DNA of 64,000 bases, taken from contig NZ_CP083388.1 in NCBI RefSeq assembly GCF_020042285.1, positions 2,444,001 to 2,508,000 on the forward strand, read 5' to 3'. Source of the stretch: Ferruginibacter albus (GTDB lineage Bacteria > Bacteroidota > Bacteroidia > Chitinophagales > Chitinophagaceae). The number at the start of each line of letters is the position of its first letter. Positions within the stretch are counted from its first letter, which is position 1. The position numbers were made by a program, and so were the translations under genes. This document shows positions 8,854-17,829 of the stretch, one piece after another. Under the pieces are notes generated by a model. The model saw only the letters and a list, made by a program, of their open reading frames with translations. It ran no database searches and was not told the origin of the DNA.

Positions 8854-9693
8854 ATGAATTTTCCTCTTTTGCAACAAGCCTTTTTAGACAAAGGCACCAG
8901 CATTGCTCACAAATTTGTAGCCACCGCTATTAGCTATGCACCTAAAGTTATTGGCGCCATTTTATTTTACCTCATTGGCAGTTGGATCATTGGCAGGCTT
9001 GCTATACTACTCCGCAAAACGCTTATTGCCCGTAAATTCGATGCTTCTTTACAATCCTTCTTAGTTTCTTTTTTTAAGATCATTTGTTTGGTGCTGCTCG
9101 TGATCACCATCTTTGGTATTTTAGGCGTTGACACCTCTTCCTTTGCGGCATTGATTGTTGGTGCAGGTGTTGCTATTGGCTCTGCCCTGAACGGCACATT
9201 GGGCAACTTTGCAGGTGGAGTAATGATGCTGATATTTAAACCGTTTAAAATAGGCGATATTATTGAAGCGCAAGGCTGTATTGGCACTGTAACTGAACAA
9301 GGCGTTTTCAATACTACTTTATTAACTCCAGATCATAAAACAGTAATACTTCCCAACGGGCCACTTTCTACCGGTGTTATTACAAACTTTAACACGCATG
9401 GCACCTTACGTGTTGATATAACCATGGCCGTTGCCCTGGATGTTCCTGTTGATAAAGCAAGAACAGTAGCTATACAAGCGATGCTGCAACATCCTAAAGT
9501 TTTAAAAGATCCTGCTCCGGAAGTGGCCGTTTCAAAGATCGGCGATGGCATGATAACATTGGCTGTTCGACCTTATACTACACAAACAGATTATTGGGAT
9601 GTATTTTTTGGCGTGCAGGAATTGGTGAAAAATGCGTTTGATGCAAATGGTATAGCCGGGCCTATTCCGCATAGAGTGGTCATTCAAAAATAA
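8854..9693 (+). CDS. mscS: MscS-family small-conductance mechanosensitive channel
   Basis: Inner-membrane channel that opens under membrane tension to release solutes on osmotic downshock. Three membrane segments are visible (residues about 28-50, 67-88, 95-118). The pore helix TM3 is Gly/Ala-rich (GAGVAIGSALNGTLGNFAGG), followed by the beta domain (FKIGDIIEAQG) and the C-terminal alpha/beta cage. At 279 residues it is the size of E. coli MscS. The start at 8854 is chosen because the earlier ATG sits inside the lpdA terminator. Confidence 0.93.
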   Translation: MNFPLLQQAFLDKGTSIAHKFVATAISYAPKVIGAILFYLIGSWIIGRLAILLRKTLIARKFDASLQSFLVSFFKIICLVLLVITIFGILGVDTSSFAALIVGAGVAIGSALNGTLGNFAGGVMMLIFKPFKIGDIIEAQGCIGTVTEQGVFNTTLLTPDHKTVILPNGPLSTGVITNFNTHGTLRVDITMAVALDVPVDKARTVAIQAMLQHPKVLKDPAPEVAVSKIGDGMITLAVRPYTTQTDYWDVFFGVQELVKNAFDANGIAGPIPHRVVIQK

Positions 9694-9792
9694 TTTTATT
9701 GAGACTGTAACCTGTTGAAGTTTTTCAATAATATAAGAGATACAAACTTTGATTGTTTTTTAAACTAATTAGTTCCCTATAGTCTTAGTTTC

Positions 9793-10230
9793 ATGAAAGC
9801 ATTTATCTCTATATTGTTGATTGTTTTTTTAATTGGTTGTGAAAAACCTATTTACCTACCAGACAATCCTGATGCAGGCTCTTTTGAAGATTGGCATCAT
9901 TCAATACTCGGTTATGCAGATTATGATGGAACCATAAGAGATTGGCATCATTCAATAACAGGATATATTGATCCCAATGGCACAGTAAGCGATTGGCATT
10001 ATTCTGTAATGGGATATATTGATGCGGATGGAACTGTTCGAGACTGGCATCATTCGACTATAGGATATGTAGATCCTGATGGCACGATAAGAGATTGGAA
10101 TTATTCAATTATTGGATATATCGATGCGGATGGAACTGTTCGAGACTGGCATCATTCAATAATAGGATATGCAAACAACGTACCCCTTACATGGGCTGCG
10201 GCAGTATTTTTCTTTTTTGAATTTAAATAA
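9793..10230 (+). CDS. lipoprotein with six 17-residue tandem repeats
   Basis: The N-terminus has a lipoprotein signal with lipobox LIGC (Cys16). Six tandem 17-residue units follow (9889-10194, 51 bases each), of the form DWHHSIxGYIDxDGTVR, then a short hydrophobic end (WAAAVFFFFEFK). Asp-Trp-His/Asn-His/Tyr-Ser and Gly-Tyr recur at fixed spacing, suggesting a closed beta-propeller-like or beta-flower fold. Short secreted Bacteroidota proteins with similar D-G-T repeats and an FFFF end are known and have been called 5-fold beta-flower proteins; that link is from memory and unverified. Function is unknown. It has its own intergenic regions and no operon partner. Confidence 0.75.
   Translation: MKAFISILLIVFLIGCEKPIYLPDNPDAGSFEDWHHSILGYADYDGTIRDWHHSITGYIDPNGTVSDWHYSVMGYIDADGTVRDWHHSTIGYVDPDGTIRDWNYSIIGYIDADGTVRDWHHSIIGYANNVPLTWAAAVFFFFEFK
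9889..10194 (+). repeat. 51-bp tandem repeat array, six units
   Basis: Six in-frame 51-base units at 9889, 9940, 9991, 10042, 10093 and 10144. The 35 bases at 10021-10055 are identical to 10123-10157, two units away, so part of the array grew by duplication of a 102-base block. The last unit is degenerate after GYA. Confidence 0.92.
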
Positions 10231-10498
10231 TAACCCTGATAAATGTTCAAAACAAATATCTCATTCAATCGTTTCCAATAAGAGAAATAAAATATCCCGT
10301 CATTCATCTTTATTACAACAAAAATCAACCTTACTAAAATACATTTTTGCGTATTCTACTTATCTGATTGTGTTATTGAACACTCACCAATAATTAAATA
10401 CGATAAAATTAAATATTCAACAATTATCTTTATCTTGAATCAAGTTTTTCAATTTCGAAAAACAAACAAATTAAATATCAAAACTTAAAAAACGTTTT

Positions 10499-10741
10499 AT
10501 GAAATCAAAAGGAACTGCTTATTTATTATGGCTGGTTAGCATTTTTGGAGTGTTAGGTATCCAGCATTTTTATTTAGGTAAAACAGGGAAAGGAATCCTA
10601 TGGTTTTTTACCGGAGGACTTTTCGGCATAGGTGCTTTTATTGACCTGTTTACTCTTGGTGGAGCTGTAGACAATTATAACACCAAAGAAGAACTTAAAA
10701 CGATCAGGTCTGCTACAATGGCTAATGCAGTAAAAAGCTAA
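10499..10741 (+). CDS. TM2 domain-containing membrane protein
   Basis: An 80-residue protein with two membrane helices joined by a short turn. The first, LLWLVSIFGVLGIQHFYLG, carries the TM2 signature with the G-x-H-x-F-Y-L-G turn; the second contains GIGAFIDLFTL with the conserved Asp. A charged C-terminal tail follows. TM2 proteins are widespread and mostly of unknown role. The gene stands alone, with a 270-base AT-rich region upstream and an inverted repeat downstream. Confidence 0.88.
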   Translation: MKSKGTAYLLWLVSIFGVLGIQHFYLGKTGKGILWFFTGGLFGIGAFIDLFTLGGAVDNYNTKEELKTIRSATMANAVKS

Positions 10742-10764
10742 TCAAAAATTATTACTATTATTTG

Positions 10765-10806
10765 CGCACTTCCGATTGCTTTGTTCCTTCAACAACCGGA
10801 AGTGCT
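10765..10806. terminator. inverted repeat between convergent genes
   Basis: Nine-base arms (10766-10774 with 10797-10805) separated by 22 bases lie between the convergent TM2 and rlmB genes. The T tract is weak on both strands; on the - strand an AT-rich stretch follows. Probably a bidirectional terminator. Confidence 0.5.
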
Positions 10807-10811
10807 TGATC

Positions 10812-11576
10812 TTAGCTGTTTCGCTGTTTCATCGCTTCATATAAAATAACTCCCGCAGCTACAGAAACATTCAATGATTCAAAATCTCCCGGCATTGGTA
10901 TTTGAAATTGTTCGTCACATATTTTCATCAATGCAGGAAAAACACCATGCTCCTCTCCTCCCATAACAATAGCACATGGTTCCGTAAGATCAATATCAAA
11001 AACTTTTTTAGCCGCTTTCATTTCGCTGGCAAATACTTTTATGCCATTTAAATGCAATTCATCTACCGCTTTCATTAAACTGTTTACCCTACATACCGGC
11101 AATTTTTCCAACGCACCGGCAGACGTCGTTATAGCATCTTCATTCAATGCGCCTACACCTTTATCAGGGATAATAATGGCATTTACGCCAAAGCAAAAAG
11201 CACTGCGGGCAATACCGCCAATATTACGTATATCGGTAACACCATCTAATATCAGGAACAAAGGCACTTCCCCTTTTTCTACAATAAATGAAATTACCTG
11301 CTGTAGATCCTGGTATTGAATTTTGGAAATAACAGCTACACAGCCATCATGATTGGAAATATTGAACCCATTTAATTTCTCAACCGGCACTTTATTTATA
11401 GGAACATTAAATGTTGCTGCCAATTTTTTAATATCATCTACAGCAGCACCGTGCCGGGTACTTTGCAAATAGATGCGCTCCAGCTGTTTACCGCTTTGCA
11501 GCGCTTCGGAAATAGCTTTAAAACCTATTACTAATGTATTTTTTTTGGGGCGTTGTTGTGGTCTGAAATTTTTCAC
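10812..11576 (-). CDS. rlmB: 23S rRNA 2'-O-ribose methyltransferase, RlmB/SpoU family
   Basis: SAM-dependent methyltransferase expected to methylate the 2'-OH of G2251 in 23S rRNA. It has an N-terminal substrate-binding domain (residues about 15-90) and a trefoil-knot SPOUT domain. Motif 1 is LDGVTDIRNIGGIARSA (about residues 110-126), motif 2 is IVMGGEEHGVFP, and motif 3 is IPMPGDFESLNVSVAAGV. The length of 254 is normal. It is transcribed away from the DoxX gene and toward the TM2 gene. Another SpoU-class specificity such as TrmH cannot be excluded, but RlmB fits best. Confidence 0.9.
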   Translation of the reverse strand: MKNFRPQQRPKKNTLVIGFKAISEALQSGKQLERIYLQSTRHGAAVDDIKKLAATFNVPINKVPVEKLNGFNISNHDGCVAVISKIQYQDLQQVISFIVEKGEVPLFLILDGVTDIRNIGGIARSAFCFGVNAIIIPDKGVGALNEDAITTSAGALEKLPVCRVNSLMKAVDELHLNGIKVFASEMKAAKKVFDIDLTEPCAIVMGGEEHGVFPALMKICDEQFQIPMPGDFESLNVSVAAGVILYEAMKQRNS

Positions 11577-11717
11577 ATGGCAAAGAAAGTTATTTTCTTA
11601 CAGAATATGTAAACACACCGCAAAATGAATGTTATAACAAGAAATAGCTGTTGACACAACGGATTAATTTGCTTAAATTTATAGTAGCTCTTTATTTCTT
11701 CACTTAAATCTTGCTAT

Positions 11718-12158
11718 ATGAACCTCATTCATCGTTTAGAGCATTGGGGGGATCTGCATCATCCTAAATGGCTCGACATAATACGAATGGTATTAGGAAT
11801 CTTTCTTTGTTTTAAGGGATATCAGTATTTGCAAAACTCCGGCACTTTAACCAGCTTAATGACCCTAAGATCTCCTTTCAGCGGGTTAATGATCATTTTA
11901 TTGGCACACTATGTTGCTTTTGCTCACTTGATAGGTGGTATTTTAATGACGGTTGGAGTATTTACCCGTTTTGCCTGTGCTATTCAAATACCTATACTCG
12001 TTGGCGCTATTATTTTCGTGAATTCAGCAGAAGGAATTTTCAGACCTTATTCAGAATTATTTCTTTCTGTTATAGTATTGTTGTTGCTCATTTATTTTAT
12101 GATCATTGGTAACGGACCCTGGGCGTTAAATATAGATACTGAAGAAAAAAAGCCTTAG
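11718..12158 (+). CDS. DoxX family membrane protein
   Basis: A four-helix inner-membrane protein of 146 residues, with helices at about 22-42, 55-78, 84-105 and 112-132. DoxX proteins are linked loosely to quinone or thiosulfate redox chemistry and to stress, with no firm activity here. It begins about 140 bases after the divergent rlmB and overlaps the end of the convergent CBU_0592-type gene by four bases. Confidence 0.85.
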   Translation: MNLIHRLEHWGDLHHPKWLDIIRMVLGIFLCFKGYQYLQNSGTLTSLMTLRSPFSGLMIILLAHYVAFAHLIGGILMTVGVFTRFACAIQIPILVGAIIFVNSAEGIFRPYSELFLSVIVLLLLIYFMIIGNGPWALNIDTEEKKP

Positions 12159-12397
12159 TTTGAAGGTTTTCGCCGATTGAGCAACCCGACTATAGAAACC
12201 AGCGTCCAGGCAGTTTCTAAAATAATAAAAGGAATATAGTGTAGCAATATAGAAGCTATACAGGCAATAGAACCTCCTGCTATATTCAACACAATATAAA
12301 TAGTGCTATCGTTGCTTATTTTACCAGCAAGATTCAAAAAATAAGCGGTTAATAGTATAGTTACACCTGCAAAACCGATCCAGTCGATTATTGACAT
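12155..12397 (-). CDS. CBU_0592-family small membrane protein
   Basis: An 80-residue protein with three membrane helices, starting at the ATG at 12397 (MSIIDWIGFAG). The pattern DWIGFAGVTILLTAYF, followed by a short polar turn and two more helices, matches the CBU_0592 membrane family of unknown function. The frame continues upstream to 12478, but that extension is poorly conserved in character and overlaps the upstream gene's C-terminus. The stop overlaps the convergent doxX stop. Confidence 0.75.
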   Translation of the reverse strand: MSIIDWIGFAGVTILLTAYFLNLAGKISNDSTIYIVLNIAGGSIACIASILLHYIPFIILETAWTLVSIVGLLNRRKPSN

Positions 12398-12420
12398 ACA
12401 AAAAATTTGCTGCAAGATAA

Positions 12421-14751
12421 TTATTGAAGAACAAAAGACTGTAATTTGCTTACCCCCTTCGCTGTAATTTTTAACCAATATGCCCCACGCTGAAGTTTTG
12501 AAAGATTCATGGAAGTTACCGGTTCAACAGTTGCATCTGTTTTTTTAGAAGCTACCTCTTGCCCCATTCCATTTAATACGGATATATACACTTCTCCGGA
12601 ATATTTTTTTAATGGAATATTTATAAGGCTAAAAGCAGGGTTTGGATAAATATGCTCATCGCTGTTACCGATCTTATCTAAAGTAACGGTATTGGTATAT
12701 GAATAACATTTATCATTATTATTAGAAACAACTGCTACACGATAATTATAAATTCCTATAGAAGGAATATCACTATCTACAAAAGAATAGTTTGGGAAAG
12801 GACCTGCAGGGACAGAACCGATATTGGAGAAAGCCATTGTTGGAAACAATGCTCTCTCTATTTCGTAATGATCGATGTTGGTTTGTTCATCATTCGTCCA
12901 TTGTAACTGTAAAGTTCCGTTTGGCAAAGGTTGAGAATATAAATAAGACCCTCCTCTTATTGTTCCTTCCACACAAGGTTGGGTACAGGAATTAACGGTA
13001 AGTACCTGACCGGAACGTATCATATCTGCGGCTTCTTCATAAGTTGGTTTTTTAGGAAAACAAGTTAACGGGTTGGTCATACCAGCACGGATCGCTCTTA
13101 TTTTATCCGCTTCGGGGGTATTGGCTAATTCAAAATCTCCATTATCAGGATCAACAAAAATTGCTTTTAATCCACGAGGATCTTTTCGAAGATCAAAATA
13201 CAAACCGTTCTTATCAAAGCCTGTTTTTTGCTGCCATTGTTGAAAGGTGGTATAAGTATTAAGATCCAATTTCCATACTAAGCCATGCGATGCCAAATTG
13301 ATATATACATTGTTATTCCATTTATTTTGCGCAGTTCCCTGAACAACATAAGCCATCGTTGCATTGCCTTCTGCAATAAAAATATTTCCATTAGCTGTAA
13401 TTGAGTTTGTTGGCTCTATTGCTCCTATTACAAATGTCCCACCCAGTGACCCGTTAAGACTAATGATCGAATTACTAAGATTAAGTGTAGTATTCATGTT
13501 ACATTGTACTCCTCTAACAAGAACACCTGAATTTGCTTTTATTAAAACATTATTAACAGCTATAGTACCCCCTGAATTTGATATAATTCCGTTACATACA
13601 TTTCTGAAATAGCAATCTTTAAGTGATACGTATGATGAGCCGTTAATATACCCTGAATTAAAATTTTCTGCGTATGAGTTTGTAATAATAGTAGAATCTG
13701 TGTTAGCAGCAGAAACAAAAAGAGAACTTGGATATGAAGGTCCAAATGCTGCTATTTTATCTACTAATAGTTTATTGTATGTAGTTCCATAGCTTGTATG
13801 GGAATAAATTGGTGTAGGAATATCTAGAAAAATTGTATTGGATACCGAATTTACAGCATGAAAACCTTCTACGTTATAAAAAACAATTGAATAAGCATTT
13901 GCATTCAAGGGAGCAGGTAAAAAGAGAGAATTAGTTACAGTCCCACTAGAGATCACTGAATGATGAATAGCTGCGCCTGGTCCAAAAATGACCTTATTGT
14001 AATAAGAATTTTCTCCACCAGGTAATAACCCCTGCCCGGCACCAAAACCATATACCCATAAATTCTCGAATCGATTGCCGGAATAAAGTGCATCATCTAC
14101 GGCTCTTGCTCTTACAGTTACTTCATACCGATATTTAGAATTATTATTTGGGCTGCTTCCATTGCTTGTGTGTATATATACCGTTACAGCACTATCCTTT
14201 GGGTCAGTAATAGGTTCATAAAAAGAACCTGGAGTTTTGTCAACATCATCTTGGTTAGTCAGGAAAATCAAGGGCTTACGTGCTGTAAATGGAGCAGATT
14301 TCTCTAATTGCTTATCGATTTCGAGTACGTAAATATAGCTGTATTGTCCTATAGCATTAATTTGACGACCTGTAAAACCCGTAAATTTTATTGTTTGTTT
14401 ATAAGTATTACTGGTTCCGGGTGCTTTTACCCAACCTGCGTCAAATGATTCCGACCCTTTGAAAATTGCAAAATCATTTCCACCATAAGTGTTTATTTGC
14501 ACAGGGTTTTGCAACGTAAGTGTTTCATTAAATACATTTCCACTTTTCAAGCCTAATGATAAACTTCCATTGTCACTAAATATTTTTTTAAGCAATGGCT
14601 GCACAGCTGCAATTGTTTGTTTAGGGCTGTTTACAGAAGTCCCTGCATTCAAATCATTACCTGTATTGCTTAGATAAAAATCAAAATTGGTCTGAGAAAT
14701 AGCTATGCAGGGAATTAGAATACAAAACGAAATAAAATACAATAATTTCAT
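12421..14751 (-). CDS. secreted beta-helix protein with T9SS sorting domain
   Basis: A 776-residue exported protein. From ATG 14751 a clean signal peptide ends in AISQ, predicting cleavage before Gln. The mature start (FDFYLSNTGNDLNAGTSVNS) is typical of right-handed beta-helix, pectate-lyase-like proteins. The middle is Asn/Ser/Gly-rich with repeated short strands. A fibronectin-like section is visible around residues 635-690 (QWTNDEQTNIDHYEIER). The C-terminal 75 residues, beginning YPNPAFS, form a type A type IX sorting domain. It should pass the outer membrane by T9SS and be anchored or released. Substrate unknown; no catalytic residues could be picked. Confidence 0.85.
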   Translation of the reverse strand: MKLLYFISFCILIPCIAISQTNFDFYLSNTGNDLNAGTSVNSPKQTIAAVQPLLKKIFSDNGSLSLGLKSGNVFNETLTLQNPVQINTYGGNDFAIFKGSESFDAGWVKAPGTSNTYKQTIKFTGFTGRQINAIGQYSYIYVLEIDKQLEKSAPFTARKPLIFLTNQDDVDKTPGSFYEPITDPKDSAVTVYIHTSNGSSPNNNSKYRYEVTVRARAVDDALYSGNRFENLWVYGFGAGQGLLPGGENSYYNKVIFGPGAAIHHSVISSGTVTNSLFLPAPLNANAYSIVFYNVEGFHAVNSVSNTIFLDIPTPIYSHTSYGTTYNKLLVDKIAAFGPSYPSSLFVSAANTDSTIITNSYAENFNSGYINGSSYVSLKDCYFRNVCNGIISNSGGTIAVNNVLIKANSGVLVRGVQCNMNTTLNLSNSIISLNGSLGGTFVIGAIEPTNSITANGNIFIAEGNATMAYVVQGTAQNKWNNNVYINLASHGLVWKLDLNTYTTFQQWQQKTGFDKNGLYFDLRKDPRGLKAIFVDPDNGDFELANTPEADKIRAIRAGMTNPLTCFPKKPTYEEAADMIRSGQVLTVNSCTQPCVEGTIRGGSYLYSQPLPNGTLQLQWTNDEQTNIDHYEIERALFPTMAFSNIGSVPAGPFPNYSFVDSDIPSIGIYNYRVAVVSNNNDKCYSYTNTVTLDKIGNSDEHIYPNPAFSLINIPLKKYSGEVYISVLNGMGQEVASKKTDATVEPVTSMNLSKLQRGAYWLKITAKGVSKLQSFVLQ

Positions 14752-14886
14752 GCGATATATAACAATTGATAAAATCTTACTTGGGAGATAAGAATCGATG
14801 GCACCTTGTGGCTTGGCAGAGGGTATTGATATAAGGAACAAATATAAGGTTTCTTAACGATGTTGTGCATTATATTAACTTTAAAA

Positions 14887-14921
14887 TAAAAAGCCCCGCA
14901 AGAAGTGCTTGCAGGGCCTTA
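14887..14921 (-). terminator. Rho-independent terminator after metK
   Basis: A 12-base stem with one mismatch (14891-14902 with 14908-14920) and loop AAGTG; on the - strand it is followed by TTTTTATTTT. It lies just past the metK stop and prevents read-through into the T9SS gene. Confidence 0.87.
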
Positions 14922-14938
14922 TCAAAAATTGAATTGAA

Positions 14939-16192
14939 TTATTTTAATCCAAAAGCTTTCTTCACTTTTGAAACATGATCTAATTTTTCCCAGGTAAATA
15001 ATTCTACTTTCTTCTTAACTACTTTACCATCAGGTGATTTGAACGACTTTTCAACTACCTCATTTTTGCGGCCCATATGACCATAAGCAGCAGTTTCGCT
15101 ATAAATTGGGTTACGCAATTTTAAACGTTGCTCGATAAAATAAGGACGCATATCAAAGATACCTTCCACTATTTTAGAGATTTGTCCATCGTTCAATGCA
15201 ACCTTTGCAGTGCCGTAAGTATTTACATTAATGCTGGTAGGTTGTGCTACGCCAATAGCATAAGAAACCTGCACTAATATTTCATCGCATAAGCCTGCAG
15301 CTACTAAATTTTTAGCGATATGGCGTGTCGCATACGCAGCACTTCTGTCTACTTTACTTGGGTCTTTACCGCTAAAAGCTCCTCCGCCATGTGCACCTTT
15401 ACCGCCGTAAGTATCTACAATGATTTTACGACCGGTTAAACCTGTATCACCATGAGGACCGCCAATTACAAATTTGCCGGTTGGGTTAATGTGGTACTTA
15501 ATGTCTTTATTAAAAAGATGCGCATATTTTTTATACTTGGCTTTCACCCTTGGTATTAAAATATCAATGATATCTTTTTTAATTTTTGCCAACATTTTTT
15601 CTTCTGAATCAAAATCATCATGCTGTGTAGAAACAACAATAGCATCTATACGAACAGGTTTGTTATGATCATCATACTCCAATGTCACCTGGCTTTTCGC
15701 ATCAGGACGCAAATATTTAATTTGCTTATTCTCTCTTCTTAATGCAGCCAACTCAATTAATAATTTATGGGCAAGATCCAAAGCCAATGGCATGTAATCT
15801 TCTGTTTCATTGGTAGCGTAGCCAAACATCATTCCCTGGTCGCCGGCACCTTGTTCTTCTTTTTTCTTTCTATCAACCCCTTGGTTGATATCAGCACTTT
15901 GTTCATGTATAGCAGATAATATACCACAACTGTTTGCTTCAAACATGTACTCACTTTTGGTATATCCTATTTTTTTAATTACATCACGTGCAATATCCTG
16001 CACATCTAAGTAAGCTTTACTTTTAACTTCACCCGCTAATACAACCTGGCCGGTAGTTACCAATGTTTCGCAAGCAACTTTACTGTTTGCATCAAATGCT
16101 AAAAAATTATCTATCAAGGCATCGCTGATCTGATCAGCTACTTTGTCCGGGTGGCCTTCACTAACGGACTCTGAAGTAAATAAATAAGGCAT
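14939..16192 (-). CDS. metK: S-adenosylmethionine synthetase
   Basis: Makes S-adenosylmethionine from ATP and methionine. All family signatures are present: [15 protein letters not shown] near the N-terminus, the hexapeptide-like [12 protein letters not shown] at about residues 115-126, [20 protein letters not shown], and [19 protein letters not shown]. The 417 residues include a somewhat longer C-terminus and a mid insertion typical of Bacteroidota MetK. It is a single-gene unit with its own terminator. I see no SAM riboswitch in the 100 bases upstream. Confidence 0.97.
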   Translation of the reverse strand: MPYLFTSESVSEGHPDKVADQISDALIDNFLAFDANSKVACETLVTTGQVVLAGEVKSKAYLDVQDIARDVIKKIGYTKSEYMFEANSCGILSAIHEQSADINQGVDRKKKEEQGAGDQGMMFGYATNETEDYMPLALDLAHKLLIELAALRRENKQIKYLRPDAKSQVTLEYDDHNKPVRIDAIVVSTQHDDFDSEEKMLAKIKKDIIDILIPRVKAKYKKYAHLFNKDIKYHINPTGKFVIGGPHGDTGLTGRKIIVDTYGGKGAHGGGAFSGKDPSKVDRSAAYATRHIAKNLVAAGLCDEILVQVSYAIGVAQPTSINVNTYGTAKVALNDGQISKIVEGIFDMRPYFIEQRLKLRNPIYSETAAYGHMGRKNEVVEKSFKSPDGKVVKKKVELFTWEKLDHVSKVKKAFGLK

Positions 16193-16291
16193 GTTGTTTT
16201 ATTTGAGATTGCAAATATATGATTGTAATGTGTAATGAAAAGCAGTTCTTTAAATATCTTTTCACCAACAATTAATTACTATACCAATTTA

Positions 16292-17800
16292 CTATAGTTT
16301 AGAATAAATGATATGAAACCTCATAGGATGTGCCGTATTACCCGGACCTCCGATTTTTACCCTTCCATATGCCAAACTGTTTCCAAATGCATTTAGTATG
16401 TTATAATATTTCAATTCAAATGGTGCATATAAACGTATGTTATAGGAATGAAGTTTATTGGTTACGATATGTTGTACATATCTCGACAGGTTGAAATTAT
16501 AATAAGCAATATTATTACCTGAACCATCTGTCTTAAATTTACTTACCCCTCCAAAATAATTATAATTTATACCACTGGAAGGTAAAAATACAGTGCTATT
16601 ATCGGGATCATAAGCATCATAAGGGTTTAGATCGTAATAAACGGGTTTGAATTTATTGTTGGATGATGGCGTATCAACCAGATCAAAGTATAAATAGGTT
16701 GGCGGTTTTAGCGCATTATCTAAAGCTTGGTTGCCGGGAATTTCTTCAAAACTTAATTCTGCACGATGTACAATGCAGTTGGCAAAATTTTGTAGATCCG
16801 GGATAGCAATAGTGGCATAAGAGCCGGGCGTAGCCTGTATATAAAGTGCATCAGGTTGTGGCGAGTTGATCTCGGCACCTGCATAATCTCTTTTCAAATA
16901 ATTAGCATGCGCACATGCGGTCATTGACGCTGTACTGGTAGTATCTGTTGTAAAAACAAGGGATGAATAGGCTGTATCGATCACATTATTTCTTTGTTTA
17001 CGATAATGAACTTCTAATCTTGTAGTAGCATCAGTAAAGTTGGTATAAAATAATCCATTGCCTCCTGATGAAGGATCTGCTACAATTGCAAAACCATTAA
17101 AGAAGGTTTTAAACAAAGAGTCGGAAACAAATGCATTATGCAGTGGATTGTTGGACGAGTCCATGTTCCATAGCTTATTGGCAAAATCGCTGCTTAGTTT
17201 GATGCGGATCTGGTTATTTACAGAATCAGTGCCTCCTGCGAGAAATATATAATTTTTAAGGCTGCGAACATCAATGGTAACACTACCAATAGCAGTATTG
17301 CTTACCTGAGAAGGTTGATAGTTTAAAAAATAAGCCGAATCTTTGTTCACATTGCCAAAATTCCCAAAATCAGCAGTGGTTGGAATTTCATACACCGAAA
17401 AATGCTGCGGTAACGTAGTATCTCCATAATATCCCCTGAAGGAAAGACAAAGCACGACAGAATCTAATCCAATTAAAGTATCTCCACTGTTGCCAAAATA
17501 GTAAGGAAAGAACGGAGGTTTTAATTGCAGATATGCGTTAGCGGTAGTTTTTCCAAAAACCGGATCATTGCTGATGCTCCCAAACACCACATTGTCATAT
17601 GCTCCCGAAACGGTAGAATCATTGGTGAACATACCCTGTGTGGCATTCACCGTAAATGCGGTATCAAAAGTATGTACGTTATCTACTGCCGGAATAAGAT
17701 CACCTCCAACATCTGTGGTAGTTATCTTGGTACAACCGGCATTAATCAGTAAAAGAAAAACTATTGTTATTGAAAAAAAACTGAAGACTTTTTTTTGCAC
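16292..17800 (-). CDS. DUF4270 family lipoprotein
   Basis: A 502-residue lipoprotein with signal peptide and lipobox INAGC (Cys23). The early motif GGDLIPAVDNVHTFDT and the segment VFGSISNDPVFGKTTANAYLQL are typical of DUF4270, a Bacteroidota-restricted outer-membrane-associated family of unknown function. The rest is beta-rich. It starts 30 bases downstream of the short glycogen-synthase-like gene, so the two are probably one transcript. This pairing, divergent from panC, is a recurrent Bacteroidota arrangement (family knowledge, not checked here). Confidence 0.88.
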   Translation of the reverse strand: MQKKVFSFFSITIVFLLLINAGCTKITTTDVGGDLIPAVDNVHTFDTAFTVNATQGMFTNDSTVSGAYDNVVFGSISNDPVFGKTTANAYLQLKPPFFPYYFGNSGDTLIGLDSVVLCLSFRGYYGDTTLPQHFSVYEIPTTADFGNFGNVNKDSAYFLNYQPSQVSNTAIGSVTIDVRSLKNYIFLAGGTDSVNNQIRIKLSSDFANKLWNMDSSNNPLHNAFVSDSLFKTFFNGFAIVADPSSGGNGLFYTNFTDATTRLEVHYRKQRNNVIDTAYSSLVFTTDTTSTASMTACAHANYLKRDYAGAEINSPQPDALYIQATPGSYATIAIPDLQNFANCIVHRAELSFEEIPGNQALDNALKPPTYLYFDLVDTPSSNNKFKPVYYDLNPYDAYDPDNSTVFLPSSGINYNYFGGVSKFKTDGSGNNIAYYNFNLSRYVQHIVTNKLHSYNIRLYAPFELKYYNILNAFGNSLAYGRVKIGGPGNTAHPMRFHIIYSKL

Positions 17801-17829
17801 GAATACTTTGTTTAATAGGTGTTAATCAG

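Noticed and set aside
10169..10393. A 74-codon frame downstream of the repeat lipoprotein as a gene
   Set aside because: It overlaps the real gene in another frame, is AT-driven and has no protein-like pattern.
14842..14938. A small gene in the spacer between the T9SS gene and metK
   Set aside because: The spacer is filled by the metK terminator and has no frame.
16193..16290. SAM riboswitch before metK
   Set aside because: I looked for the SAM-I and SAM-II conserved parts and found none in the short AT-rich upstream spacer.
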